Below the pieces are notes generated by a model. It was not told the DNA's origin. It saw only the letters and a program-made list of their open reading frames with translations, and did not search any database. Both the position numbers and the translations under genes were made by a program. 64,000 nucleotides of DNA from UBA6522 sp965237785 (lineage in GTDB: Bacteria; Pseudomonadota; Gammaproteobacteria; Steroidobacterales; Rariloculaceae): contig OZ250159.1 in assembly GCA_965237785.1 (NCBI GenBank), forward strand, positions 2,170,001 through 2,234,000, written 5' to 3'. Positions 42,050-51,276 of this stretch are shown in pieces (position 1 is the stretch's first letter; each line of letters starts with the position of its first letter).

Positions 42050-43885
42050 ATGCTAAGACAATCCGCCAACCCCTCCGTCGCTTTGCAGAGCTATCTGGGC
42101 GTCTTCCGCTATAGCCGCCGAGCCGTCGAATTGGTCTGGTCCACCCACCAGGGGCTCACCATCGCGCTGGCCATTCTCACGGTGACCGCCGGCGTGCTGC
42201 CCGCGGGCATCGCCTACGTCGGCAAACTCATCGTCGACGCCGTGGTGGCCGAGATCGATGTTGTGCGGCTGGGCGGCGAGGTGGCCTACGCAAGCGTGCT
42301 GCTCTGGGTCGCGGTGGAAGGCCTGTTGGTGGCGGCGATGACCGGCGTGCAACGAGGGATCGGCTTCTCCCAGGCGCTGCTCCGCGTGCTGATCAGCCAG
42401 CGGGTCAACGTCATTATCCTGGAAAAGGCGCTGACGCTCGATCTGGCGCAGTTTGAGGACTCCGAGTTTTACGACAAGCTCAATCGAGCGCGACAGGAGG
42501 CGTCGAGCCGGCCTCTCAGCCTGGTGAACCGGACCTTCGGACTGGCCCAACACAGCATTTCGCTGGCGAGTTTCGGCGCTCTCCTGGTGCAGTTCTCGCC
42601 CTGGGCGGTGTTGATTCTGGTGGCCGCCGGACTGCCGTCCTTCATTGCCGAAGCCAATTTTTCGGGCCAACGCTTCAGGGTATTCCGCTGGCGCTCACCC
42701 CAGCGGCGGATGCTGATGTATCTGGAAATGGTGTTGGCTCGCGAGGATCACGCCAAGGAAGTCAAACTCTTCGGGTTGGGCCGGGAACTCCTGAGCCGCT
42801 ACCGCGATATTTTCCGGGACCTCTACAAGGAAGACCGGGCGCTGGCCATCCGTCGCGACGGTTGGGGATTTGCCCTGGGGGTATTCGGCAACGCGGCGTT
42901 CTACGGTACCTATGCGTGGATCGTGGTGACCACCGTCCAGGGGGTCATCTCCCTGGGCGACATGACGATGTACCTGCTGGTCTTCAAGCAGGGGCAGGCT
43001 TCGGTCAGCTCCATGTTGACCGCCATCGGCGGCATGTACGAGGACAACCTGTACCTTTCCAATCTATACGAGTATCTGGAGCAGAAAACACCCGAGTCAC
43101 GCGGAACGGCCGTCTCCGGTCCGAACCCGGATGCCGGACTGGAATTGCGCGACGTCAGCTTCACCTATCCCGGCGGCTCGTTTGCTGCGCTGCGCAACGT
43201 CAGTCTGAATATCCGCAGTGGCCAAAGCGTCGCCATCGTGGGCCTGAACGGATCCGGAAAGACCACGCTGATCAAGCTCATGGCGGGGCTTTATTCGCCG
43301 GACACCGGCACAATCCGCTATCACGGCCAGGATCTGGCGGATTGGGATCCGGCGCACCTGCGGGCGGCGTTCGGAATCATCTTTCAGGATTTCAACCGCT
43401 ACCAACTCAAGGTGGGCGAGAACATCGGCGCCGGCGACGTCGAACATCTATGGGATCGGGAGCGCTGGATCGATGCGGCTACCAGAGGCCAATCCGCGGC
43501 GTTCATCGAGCGGCTGGAGGACGGCTATCACACCCAACTCGGCCGCTGGTTCAACAACGGCCAGGAACTCTCCGGCGGCGAATGGCAGCGGGTCGCACTG
43601 TCGCGGGCGTTCATGCGCAGCGGCGCCGATGTGCTCGTACTCGATGAGCCCACCGCCTCCATGGACGCTCAATCCGAGGCCGAGATTTTCGATCACTTCC
43701 AGTCGATGACCGCCGGAAAAATAGCGATCCTGATTTCGCACCGCTTTTCGACGGTGCGCCGGGCCGAATTGATCGTGGTCATGGACCAGGGAGAGATCGT
43801 GGAAACCGGCAGTCATGAGAGCTTGCTGAAACTCGGCGGCCGGTACGCCCGGCTATTCGAGTTGCAGGCCCGCGGATACCGTTAG
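42050..43885 (+). CDS. ABC transporter, fused membrane and ATPase domains
   Basis: A half-transporter exporter of 611 residues. The membrane domain (residues ~30-340) has about six hydrophobic segments. The nucleotide-binding domain starts near LELRDVSFTYPGG, with Walker A VGLNGSGKTTL, Q-loop FQDFNRY, signature LSGGEWQRVALSRA, Walker B DVLVLDEPTASMD and the H-loop SHRFS. It probably works as a homodimer; the substrate is not evident. The ATG at 42050 is divergent from the permease gene, with ~107 bp between them. Confidence 0.9.
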   Translation: MLRQSANPSVALQSYLGVFRYSRRAVELVWSTHQGLTIALAILTVTAGVLPAGIAYVGKLIVDAVVAEIDVVRLGGEVAYASVLLWVAVEGLLVAAMTGVQRGIGFSQALLRVLISQRVNVIILEKALTLDLAQFEDSEFYDKLNRARQEASSRPLSLVNRTFGLAQHSISLASFGALLVQFSPWAVLILVAAGLPSFIAEANFSGQRFRVFRWRSPQRRMLMYLEMVLAREDHAKEVKLFGLGRELLSRYRDIFRDLYKEDRALAIRRDGWGFALGVFGNAAFYGTYAWIVVTTVQGVISLGDMTMYLLVFKQGQASVSSMLTAIGGMYEDNLYLSNLYEYLEQKTPESRGTAVSGPNPDAGLELRDVSFTYPGGSFAALRNVSLNIRSGQSVAIVGLNGSGKTTLIKLMAGLYSPDTGTIRYHGQDLADWDPAHLRAAFGIIFQDFNRYQLKVGENIGAGDVEHLWDRERWIDAATRGQSAAFIERLEDGYHTQLGRWFNNGQELSGGEWQRVALSRAFMRSGADVLVLDEPTASMDAQSEAEIFDHFQSMTAGKIAILISHRFSTVRRAELIVVMDQGEIVETGSHESLLKLGGRYARLFELQARGYR

Positions 43886-43972
43886 CCGCCTGTCTCGCCC
43901 TGTGGCTTGTGAGCGAGCATGCGTCGGTAAAATGGCGGGTTAAGGTACAATGCGCGCCACGGAGTGACTTCG

Positions 43973-46711
43973 ATGCCCACCTCTTCACCAGCCGTGCGCC
44001 GTGCGGACATATTTTTTCCGCAGAAGGATCAGGCACTCAGACATGATGTGCACCGCCTCGGAGAACTCGTGGGTGAAGTGGTCACGGAACAGGCCGGAGA
44101 AGCGCTGTTCGATCTCGTCGAATCGGCCCGCCGGGCATCCATCGCCCACCGCGAGGGGGATCCCGAAGCCCTGGGACAACTGCGTCGGCTGCTGGCAACC
44201 CTGACCCCGGAATCCGCACGGGATTTCATTCGCGCGTTTTCCTCCTACTTCCAGATGGTCAACATGGCCGAAAAGGTGCACCGGATTCGCCGCCGGCGTG
44301 CCTACCTGCGGGATACGGAAACACCCCAGCCCCGAGGCTTCGAGGATGTCCTTGCCCGCCTCAAGAACGATGGCGTAAGCGCTGAAACCATCAAGCGTGC
44401 GCTCGGCAACATCTCCGTGGAACCGGTATTCACGGCGCATCCCATGGAGGTCACACGGCGCACGCTGTTGAACCACGAGCAAAACGTCGCGCGGAACCTG
44501 GTGCGGATGCTGGACCCCTACCTCACGCCGCAGGAGGAGCGGGCCACGCTGGCGCGCATTCGCATGGACATCACCACCGGGTGGCAGACCGAGGAACAAC
44601 CGCGGGAACAGATGCGGGTCGGGGACGAGGCCGAACACCTGCTGTTCTTCCTGACCGACATCCTGTATCGCACCATTCCGCCCTTCTACGAGGAATTGGA
44701 ACAGACAGCCGACGATGCATTCCCGTCCGCCGGCGAGCCGCCGCGGCTGGGAACGCTGGTGCGATTCGGCTCCTGGGCGGGGGGCGACATGGACGACAAT
44801 CCCGACGTCACGGCCAAGACGATTCGCCAGACCCTCGCCCGCCAGAAAGCCCTGGTTCTCAACCTCTATCACAAGGAGTGCGGATCGCTGGCCGGGCATT
44901 TGAGCCAGAGCGCCGCCCGGGTGGACGTCACCGCGAGGTTGCGGGACCGCTGCGCATTCTATTCCGGACATTTCCCCCACGCGGCACACGCGATTCCCGT
45001 CCGCCACAGGGAAATGCCGTATCGAACTTTCCTTGCCCTGGTGGCGGCCCGCCTGCGGGCCACCCATGAGGAAAGCGCATTCCCGTACGAATCGCCGGAG
45101 GAGTTCATCGACGACATCGACGCCATCGAAGAAAGTCTGCGTACCAACAAGGGAACCCACGCGGGCCTTTTCGCCGCGCACCGGCTGCGCCGTCGGGCGG
45201 AGACCTTCGGATTCCACGTCGCCACGCTGGATATTCGCCAGAACGCGCTCGTGCACCGGCGCGTTGTCGGCGAGGGACTGCAGGAGGACGGTTGGCTGGA
45301 CGCGTCGATCGAGGCACGTACCGCACGCCTTCAGGCGGCGCTGGAACGGCGTGAGTCGCCCATGGGCCGGCTGTCATCGTCGGCGCGGCGGACGCTGGCC
45401 GTGTTCCAGACGATCGCCCACTGCCGGCGCAGATACGGCGCCCGCTCCATCGGTCCCTATATCGTCAGCATGGCGCACGGTCCCGACGATGTGCTCTCGG
45501 TGTTGCTGCTGGCCAAATGGGGGGATCTCGGCACCAAGGGATTGCCGGTCCCGTTGGATGTGGTGCCACTGTTCGAGACTGTGGAGGATCTTGAAAATTC
45601 GTCGACCATCATGGAAAGCTTGCTGCGGGACGAAAGCTATCGGGCGCACCTCGGCAATCGTGGATCCCGGCAGATGGTCATGGTGGGATATTCCGACAGC
45701 AACAACGATGGCGGTGTCGCTTCGGCACGGTGGACACTTCACATTGCCCAGCGCGCGCTGGTCGAAACCCACAGGCGCTTCGGCATCGAGCTGACTCTGT
45801 TCCACGGCCGCGGCAGCTCGCTCAGCCGCGGCGGCGGGCTGCTCCGCGAAGCGATTCTGGCTGCGCCCCAAGGCGCGGTGACAGGCCGTCTGCGAATGAC
45901 CGAGCAGGGCGAAATGATCAACGCCAAATACGGGCTGCGCGGCATCGCAATGCGCTCGCTCAAGCAGACTGTCAGTTCGATCCTGTGGGCCACTGCCAAG
46001 CAAGATGAATCGCCGCAACCCGAAGCGCTTTGGCTAACCATCATGGGCGAAGTCGCTGCAAAGAGCCGGGAGGCATACAAGCAGACGATTTTCGACCGGG
46101 CCGAGTTCAACACGTATTTCAGGGCGGCCACGCCAATCGACGTGATCGAGCGTCTGGGCATGGGCTCGCGGCCAGGCACCCGGAACCGCAAGCCCGGCAT
46201 GGATGAACCCCGAGCCAATCCGTGGCTTTTCGCGTGGACGCAAAACCGGGCCATTCTGCCGGGTTGGTTCGGCCTGGGCACGGGGCTGGACCACGCCGCG
46301 CAGACATACGGAGCGGCTGAGTTGAAGAGAATGTTTAACGACTGGTACTTCTTCCGCGTGCTGATCGGCGACGCCGAAGTCGTTCTCGGCAAAGCCGACC
46401 TGGCCGTGGCGGAACGTTACTCGCGATTGTCGGGACCCTTGCACGAGACGTTTTTCCCGGTCATTCGCGATGAATACGACCGGTGCGTACGCCACGTGCT
46501 CGAAATCACCGACCAGGACCAATTGTTGGAGCGGTCACGAACCCTGCGACGGGCGATCCGGCTGCGCAATCCCTATGTGGATCCCATGAGCTTCCTGCAG
46601 GTCGACCTGCTGAAACGCTGGCGGCAGGGCGGCCGGCGCGACGACTCGCTGCTGCAACCGCTCATGGTGAGCATCTACGGCATCGCCCACGGCATGCAGA
46701 GTACCGGTTGA
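43973..46711 (+). CDS. ppc: Phosphoenolpyruvate carboxylase
   Basis: Ppc carboxylates PEP to oxaloacetate to replenish the citric acid cycle. The 912-residue protein has the active-site motifs VFTAHPMEVTRRT (catalytic His), GGDMDDNPDVT, GYSDSNNDGGVASARW, LFHGRGSSLSRGGG and ALRGIAMR replaced here by GLRGIAMR, and ends ...IYGIAHGMQSTG with the terminal Gly. GGAG 8 bp upstream supports the ATG at 43973 over the GTG at 43964. Confidence 0.97.
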   Translation: MPTSSPAVRRADIFFPQKDQALRHDVHRLGELVGEVVTEQAGEALFDLVESARRASIAHREGDPEALGQLRRLLATLTPESARDFIRAFSSYFQMVNMAEKVHRIRRRRAYLRDTETPQPRGFEDVLARLKNDGVSAETIKRALGNISVEPVFTAHPMEVTRRTLLNHEQNVARNLVRMLDPYLTPQEERATLARIRMDITTGWQTEEQPREQMRVGDEAEHLLFFLTDILYRTIPPFYEELEQTADDAFPSAGEPPRLGTLVRFGSWAGGDMDDNPDVTAKTIRQTLARQKALVLNLYHKECGSLAGHLSQSAARVDVTARLRDRCAFYSGHFPHAAHAIPVRHREMPYRTFLALVAARLRATHEESAFPYESPEEFIDDIDAIEESLRTNKGTHAGLFAAHRLRRRAETFGFHVATLDIRQNALVHRRVVGEGLQEDGWLDASIEARTARLQAALERRESPMGRLSSSARRTLAVFQTIAHCRRRYGARSIGPYIVSMAHGPDDVLSVLLLAKWGDLGTKGLPVPLDVVPLFETVEDLENSSTIMESLLRDESYRAHLGNRGSRQMVMVGYSDSNNDGGVASARWTLHIAQRALVETHRRFGIELTLFHGRGSSLSRGGGLLREAILAAPQGAVTGRLRMTEQGEMINAKYGLRGIAMRSLKQTVSSILWATAKQDESPQPEALWLTIMGEVAAKSREAYKQTIFDRAEFNTYFRAATPIDVIERLGMGSRPGTRNRKPGMDEPRANPWLFAWTQNRAILPGWFGLGTGLDHAAQTYGAAELKRMFNDWYFFRVLIGDAEVVLGKADLAVAERYSRLSGPLHETFFPVIRDEYDRCVRHVLEITDQDQLLERSRTLRRAIRLRNPYVDPMSFLQVDLLKRWRQGGRRDDSLLQPLMVSIYGIAHGMQSTG

Positions 46712-46786
46712 GGCAAGTCCGGCCGGCGCCATCGCCCAAGGTCCTTATGCAGGATCGGGTTTGGCCCGCAGTTTTCGCAAGGTCTG

Positions 46787-47491
46787 CTACTGAACCCGCC
46801 GATCGGCTGTACTGGTTCGTACGATGCGCCCGGCGGCCAACTCGAATACCCGGTGGCAATTGCGTGCCGCCACAAGATCGTGAGTCACCAGGACCAACGT
46901 CGTATCCGCCGCTGCGTTGAGTTCAAACAGAAGGTTCAGGACGCGCTCGCCGGTCTTGTTGTCCAGGTTGCCCGTGGGTTCGTCCGCAAAGAGCAGGGCA
47001 GGCTCGGTTACAAAGGCCCGGGCGATGGCAACCCGTTGCTTCTCGCCCCCGGAAAGCTGCCGCGGATAGTGATGCAGGCGGGCATCGAGACCGACCCGGC
47101 TCAACGCCTCCCCGGCACGCGCACTTTGATTCTCCGCGCCGCACAACTCCAGCGGCAGGAGTACATTCTCGAACGCCGTCAATGACGACAGGAGGTGAAA
47201 CGACTGAAATATGAAACCCACCTGCCGGCTGCGGAGGCGGGCTCGGCCGTCCTCGTCGAGGCTCGTAATCTCCACGCCATCCAGCCACACCTCACCGGAT
47301 GTCGGTTCATCGAGTCCCGCCAGAAGCGCCAGCAACGTCGACTTGCCGGCCCCGGACGGGCCGACCACGGCCGCGGTTTCGCCGCGGTTCACAGCAAGGC
47401 TTGCATCGTCCAGAATGGTCAACTCCCCCTCGGGGCTGGTAACCTTTTTGGTCAAGGCTCGCGCCGTCAATAACGAGTTGCGTTCGATCAT
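46787..47491 (-). CDS. ybbA: ABC transporter ATP-binding protein YbbA
   Basis: A 234-residue ATPase of the MacB/LolD group. Walker A VGPSGAGKSTLLALL, Q-loop FIFQSFHLL, signature LSGGEKQRVAIARA and Walker B LLFADEPTGNLD are intact. In many gammaproteobacteria ybbA is paired with the membrane gene ybbP and is divergent from tesA; tesA is here but no ybbP lies downstream. The ATG (47491-47489) shares two bases with the tesA ATG on the other strand. A GTG at 47500 is an alternative start. Confidence 0.9.
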   Translation of the reverse strand: MIERNSLLTARALTKKVTSPEGELTILDDASLAVNRGETAAVVGPSGAGKSTLLALLAGLDEPTSGEVWLDGVEITSLDEDGRARLRSRQVGFIFQSFHLLSSLTAFENVLLPLELCGAENQSARAGEALSRVGLDARLHHYPRQLSGGEKQRVAIARAFVTEPALLFADEPTGNLDNKTGERVLNLLFELNAAADTTLVLVTHDLVAARNCHRVFELAAGRIVRTSTADRRVQ

Positions 47492-48125
47492 GTTGCCCAC
47501 AATTCCAGCGCTTCGCCGCGCCGTGCCAATTCTTGCCGTTTGGATCGCAGCGTTGTGCGTTGCAAATGCCGCCGGTAACGGTCCCGTCGTCGTCCTGGGC
47601 GACTCGCTCAGCAGCGGTTACGGGCTGAGTCGAATCGAACAGTCCTGGGTCACCATGCTGCAACAGCGGCTGCGGGGCGAAGGTTACGTCCACGACGTCA
47701 TTAATGCCAGTATCGCGGGCGACACCACATCCGGCGGGTTGGCTCGCCTGCCCCGGCTCCTCGAGGACCATAAGCCGTCGATCGTAGTTATCGAGTTGGG
47801 CGGCAACGACGGCCTGCGCGGACAACCGGTGGAGGCGTTGCGCGGAAACCTGATCGATATGATCGAATTGATCCTGGCCAGCGGAGCCACCCCGGTGCTC
47901 GTGGGGATGCAGATCCCACCCAACTATGGTCCGGTCTATGCCGGGGATTTCGCCCAGGTGTATCCTGATCTTGCGGCGTGGTTCGAGATCCCTCTGGTGG
48001 AGTTTCTCCTCGAGGATATCGCCTTGAACCCGGAACTGATGCAATTCGACGGCATCCACCCCAATGCGAGCGGCAACGAGGTGATGCTCGAGAATGTATG
48101 GGTAGTGCTCGCCGAGATGCTTTGA
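47490..48125 (+). CDS. tesA: Periplasmic acyl-CoA thioesterase I / lysophospholipase (SGNH hydrolase)
   Basis: TesA is a multifunctional esterase, thioesterase and lysophospholipase of the GDSL/SGNH family. The 211-residue product has a signal peptide (RRAVPILAVWIAALCVANAAG) and the blocks VVVLGDSLSSGYG (nucleophile Ser), AGDTTSGG (Gly), ELGGNDGLRG (Asn) and FDGIHPNASG (Asp-x-x-His). The start ATG overlaps that of ybbA, so its promoter must lie inside ybbA. Confidence 0.94.
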   Translation: MLPTIPALRRAVPILAVWIAALCVANAAGNGPVVVLGDSLSSGYGLSRIEQSWVTMLQQRLRGEGYVHDVINASIAGDTTSGGLARLPRLLEDHKPSIVVIELGGNDGLRGQPVEALRGNLIDMIELILASGATPVLVGMQIPPNYGPVYAGDFAQVYPDLAAWFEIPLVEFLLEDIALNPELMQFDGIHPNASGNEVMLENVWVVLAEML

Positions 48126-48158
48126 ACCGTCGCGAAGACGACAACGTGGAGAGAACCG

Positions 48159-49829
48159 ATGACTGCAATGGTTGACGAGCGGCCCTGGTTAAACACCTAT
48201 TCCGAGGACACGCCCGCGGAAATCGACCCGAATCGATATACCTCCCTGAAGGAACTCATCGAGAACAGTTGCGCTCGATTCGCGGACCACCCGGCATTCT
48301 CCAACGCCGGTACCGAAATCAGCTACGCAGAGGTCGAGTCGCTGACGCGGCATTTCGCGGCGTACCTGCAGACAACCGGGCTACGGCCCGGAGATCGCAT
48401 CGCCATCATGATGCCCAACCTCCTGCAATATCCCATCGCCGCGTTCGCGGCACTTCGCGCGGGCCTGGTGGCGGTCAACGTCAACCCGCTCTACACCCCG
48501 CGGGAACTGGAGCACCAGCTCACCGACAGTGGCGCGCGAGCCATCGTCATTCTTGAGAATTTTGCCCATACGTTGCAGAAGGTACTGAAGGCCACGGACC
48601 TGGAAACGGTGATCGTCACCGAGATAGGCGATCAGTTTCCGCTGCTCAAGCGCGTTCTCGTCAATCGCGTGGTCAGGCATGTAAAAAAGCTTGTTCCACG
48701 GTGGCGGATTGCCGGGGCGGTGCGCTACACCGCCGCTCTCGCCAAGGGACGGGACCTGACGTTTCAGGACGTCACCGTGGGCGCCGAGGACATCGCGTTC
48801 CTGCAGTACACCGGCGGCACCACCGGCGTAGCCAAGGGCGCGATCCTCACCCATCGCAACATGGTCAGCAACATCCTTCAGGCCACCGCCTGCGCCGGGC
48901 CGTACCTGAAGGGGCCCGGCGACATCGCCGCGACCCCGCTACCGCTCTACCATGTATTTTCACTGACCGCGAATCTGTTCCTGTTCTTCGAACTCGGCGG
49001 TCACGACATGCTGATCACCAATCCCCGGGACCTGCCGAGCGTGATCAAGGATCTCGCGAGCAAGCCGCCCGCCTTCATCACCGGTGTCAATACGCTGTAC
49101 GCGGCGCTTCTGGAATCCCCGCAATTCAACGCGCTCGACCTGAGCGAATTGCGGGTAAGCATGGGCGGCGGCATGGCCGTGCAGAGCGACACCGCCGCGC
49201 GCTGGAAGGCCCTCACCGGGATCACGCTTTGTCAAGGGTACGGATTGACCGAAACCTCCCCGGTGGTCTGCGTCAATCCGCTCGACGGGCGGGATTTCAA
49301 CGGCTCCGTGGGTCTGCCGGTGCCATCGACCCGGGTCGAGATTCGCGACGACGCCGGCACCGCGCTTCCCATTGGCGAGGTCGGGGAAATTTGGGTGAGC
49401 GGGCCCCAGGTGATGCGGGGATACTGGCAGCGGCCCGAGGCGACGGCGGAAATTCTCACCGCAGATGGCTGGCTGATGACGGGCGACATCGGGCGGATGG
49501 ACGAGCAGGGATTCGTCTACATCGAAGACCGCAAGAAGGACATCATCATCGTTTCCGGCTTCAACGTCTATCCGAATGAGATCGAGGACGTGGTTACCGC
49601 TCACCCGGGCGTCCTGGAAGCCGCCGCCATCGGCATTCCCCACGAGCAGTCCGGTGAGGCTGTCAGGCTGTTCGTGGTCAAGCGGGACCCGGAGTTGACA
49701 GCAGATGATCTCGTCGCGTATTGCCGCGAGAACCTCACGGGATACAAGATTCCGAGAGAGGTGGTATTCCGTGACGATCTACCCAAGACCAACGTGGGCA
49801 AGATACTGCGGCGCGCGCTCCGAGACTAG
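48159..49829 (+). CDS. fadD: Long-chain fatty acid-CoA ligase
   Basis: An AMP-forming ligase that activates fatty acids for beta-oxidation. The 556 residues show the P-loop YTGGTTGVAKGAILTHRN, the A5 motif GYGLTETSP, the ATP motif WLMTGDIGRMDEQGF, the FadD motif DRKKDIIIVSGFNVYPNE and a late catalytic Lys in PKTNVGKILRR. GGAGAG precedes the ATG at 48159. It is 33 bp downstream of tesA, a thioesterase, a plausible lipid-recycling pair. Confidence 0.96.
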   Translation: MTAMVDERPWLNTYSEDTPAEIDPNRYTSLKELIENSCARFADHPAFSNAGTEISYAEVESLTRHFAAYLQTTGLRPGDRIAIMMPNLLQYPIAAFAALRAGLVAVNVNPLYTPRELEHQLTDSGARAIVILENFAHTLQKVLKATDLETVIVTEIGDQFPLLKRVLVNRVVRHVKKLVPRWRIAGAVRYTAALAKGRDLTFQDVTVGAEDIAFLQYTGGTTGVAKGAILTHRNMVSNILQATACAGPYLKGPGDIAATPLPLYHVFSLTANLFLFFELGGHDMLITNPRDLPSVIKDLASKPPAFITGVNTLYAALLESPQFNALDLSELRVSMGGGMAVQSDTAARWKALTGITLCQGYGLTETSPVVCVNPLDGRDFNGSVGLPVPSTRVEIRDDAGTALPIGEVGEIWVSGPQVMRGYWQRPEATAEILTADGWLMTGDIGRMDEQGFVYIEDRKKDIIIVSGFNVYPNEIEDVVTAHPGVLEAAAIGIPHEQSGEAVRLFVVKRDPELTADDLVAYCRENLTGYKIPREVVFRDDLPKTNVGKILRRALRD

Positions 49830-49910
49830 CTTGGGACCGCCGATCAACGCGCCTCGCGGGCGCCCGTGCCGACACGCCCGGTACCCCAGGCACGCCGGGC
49901 GATAATCGGG

Positions 49911-51150
49911 ATGCGCGAGACGCACGTCGTCCACAGCCGCTATGCGCGGCGATGCCACCGCGCCGCTGCCGCGATGGAGGGCAGACAAGGACTGCAAATC
50001 CTGACCATCGAGCAGCTTGCCGCCCGGCGCGGGCCGGACCACGCCCTACCACCTGCTTGCCGAGGCGGTGGAGGAACTGCAGGTACGATCGATCCTGAAG
50101 GCCCGCCACCCACGCGCCTCGGAGCGGGCGCTTGCCAACGTCGAAGTCGTGCTCGAAATGGCGCGTGCGTATGCCGGCCGCGGCATCGGCGACTTTGCCC
50201 GCGCTCTATGGCAGCAATGGAACGACGCCGACCGTCAGGCGGAAGGCCGGCCCGACGCTCAGGCGGACGCCGTTTCGATCATCACCATCCACTCGGGAGC
50301 GGCGGCCCGAGCCGCGGGAACGTCAACGCAGACGGCCGGCGCCCGCCTCAACGAGCAGGACGCCGCCACGTGGCGGCGGGAGGCAACGGAGATTGCCGCC
50401 AACCAGCAACGGATTTCGTGGCATCAACCCAGCCGTCACGAAGGCTCCGACGCACCTGGGGAAGAACCGGAGGCCGTGTTCACCGGTACAGCCGAACTCC
50501 TCGAATCGATCACCGGCGTGGCCGGCGAAATCGGTACCCAGGGCTCAGCGGAGCGCGGCCTGATCCTGCACAAGCTGATGGAACAAATTCTCACCGGCGA
50601 GGTTAAGGAGGATCTGGAGTCACTTCGGGTACGGGCGGCCGAACTCATCGCCCAACTCGGCCAGGAGGATTCACCGGATGCGTCCACGGGACTCTACAGC
50701 GCCGAAATGGCCGCCACGGCGGTAGCCACGCTCGAACTTCCCGAGGTCGCGGCGCTGCAACCGCGGCTGTTGCCGGAGTTTTGGGTCTATGCGCACGAAT
50801 CAGGTGAATCCGAGCCCGAATCCGAGCCCGGAATCGAGCCCGGAATCGAGCCCGGATCCGAGCCGGAACAGCCGTCGCACCGCCCACCGGTGGCGACCGA
50901 TTCAATGGCGCCGAAGACGCCTGCGATTTCCACGCTGGCCCTCACAGCCGGCATTGCCGATGCCGTTGCCATCGACGATGGCGGCGGTATCGACGTCGTC
51001 GTGGACTGGAAGAGCGATGTCGACCCGGGTCCTGGGCGCCGCGCCGAGTACCGGTCCCAGGTACGTGACTACCTTCGCGCGACCGGCGCGCGCGAGGGGC
51101 TGATCGTGTACATGACTCGCGGATGGATCGACCGGGTCGTAAAGCGGTAG
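49911..51150 (+). pseudogene. Decayed AddB/AddA-like nuclease-helicase
   Basis: The sequence joins parts of two genes in different frames. From 49911 the frame MRETHVVHSRYARR... then GRQGLQILTIEQLAAR resembles the N-terminus of an AddB-like nuclease. From ~50035 a second frame (HLLAEAVEELQVRSILKARH, VLEMARAYAGRGIGDFARALW, DAVSIITIHS) resembles the C-terminal part of an AddA/UvrD helicase, but the KGLEWP-type helicase motif after ITIHS is missing. It ends in a PD-(D/E)XK-like nuclease signature, VVVDWKSDV ... QVRDYL. Deletions and the frame change mark it as a remnant of an addBA locus. Confidence 0.7.
50808..50870 (+). repeat. Acidic tandem repeat in the nuclease remnant
   Basis: Repeats of 12 bp based on CCCGGAATCGAG encode Ser/Ile-Glu-Pro-Glu/Gly units (ESEPESEPGIEPGIEPGSEP). 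The run interrupts the region before the nuclease motif and looks like slippage expansion in non-essential sequence. Confidence 0.7.
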
Positions 51151-51276
51151 CCGCCGATCGAACACCACATCGCGTGCCGAGCCCATCACGCTCGACGGTT
51201 ACTGGGTCTGGGCGCCGGGTCAGGAGATAAAGCCTTACAACTGCACACTTTGAGCGAGTCAGGCGGGCCGCGCAGG

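Noticed and set aside
43946..43951. ppc promoter -10 TACAAT
   Set aside because: The -10 is fair but no -35 element lies at the right distance, so I do not list it.
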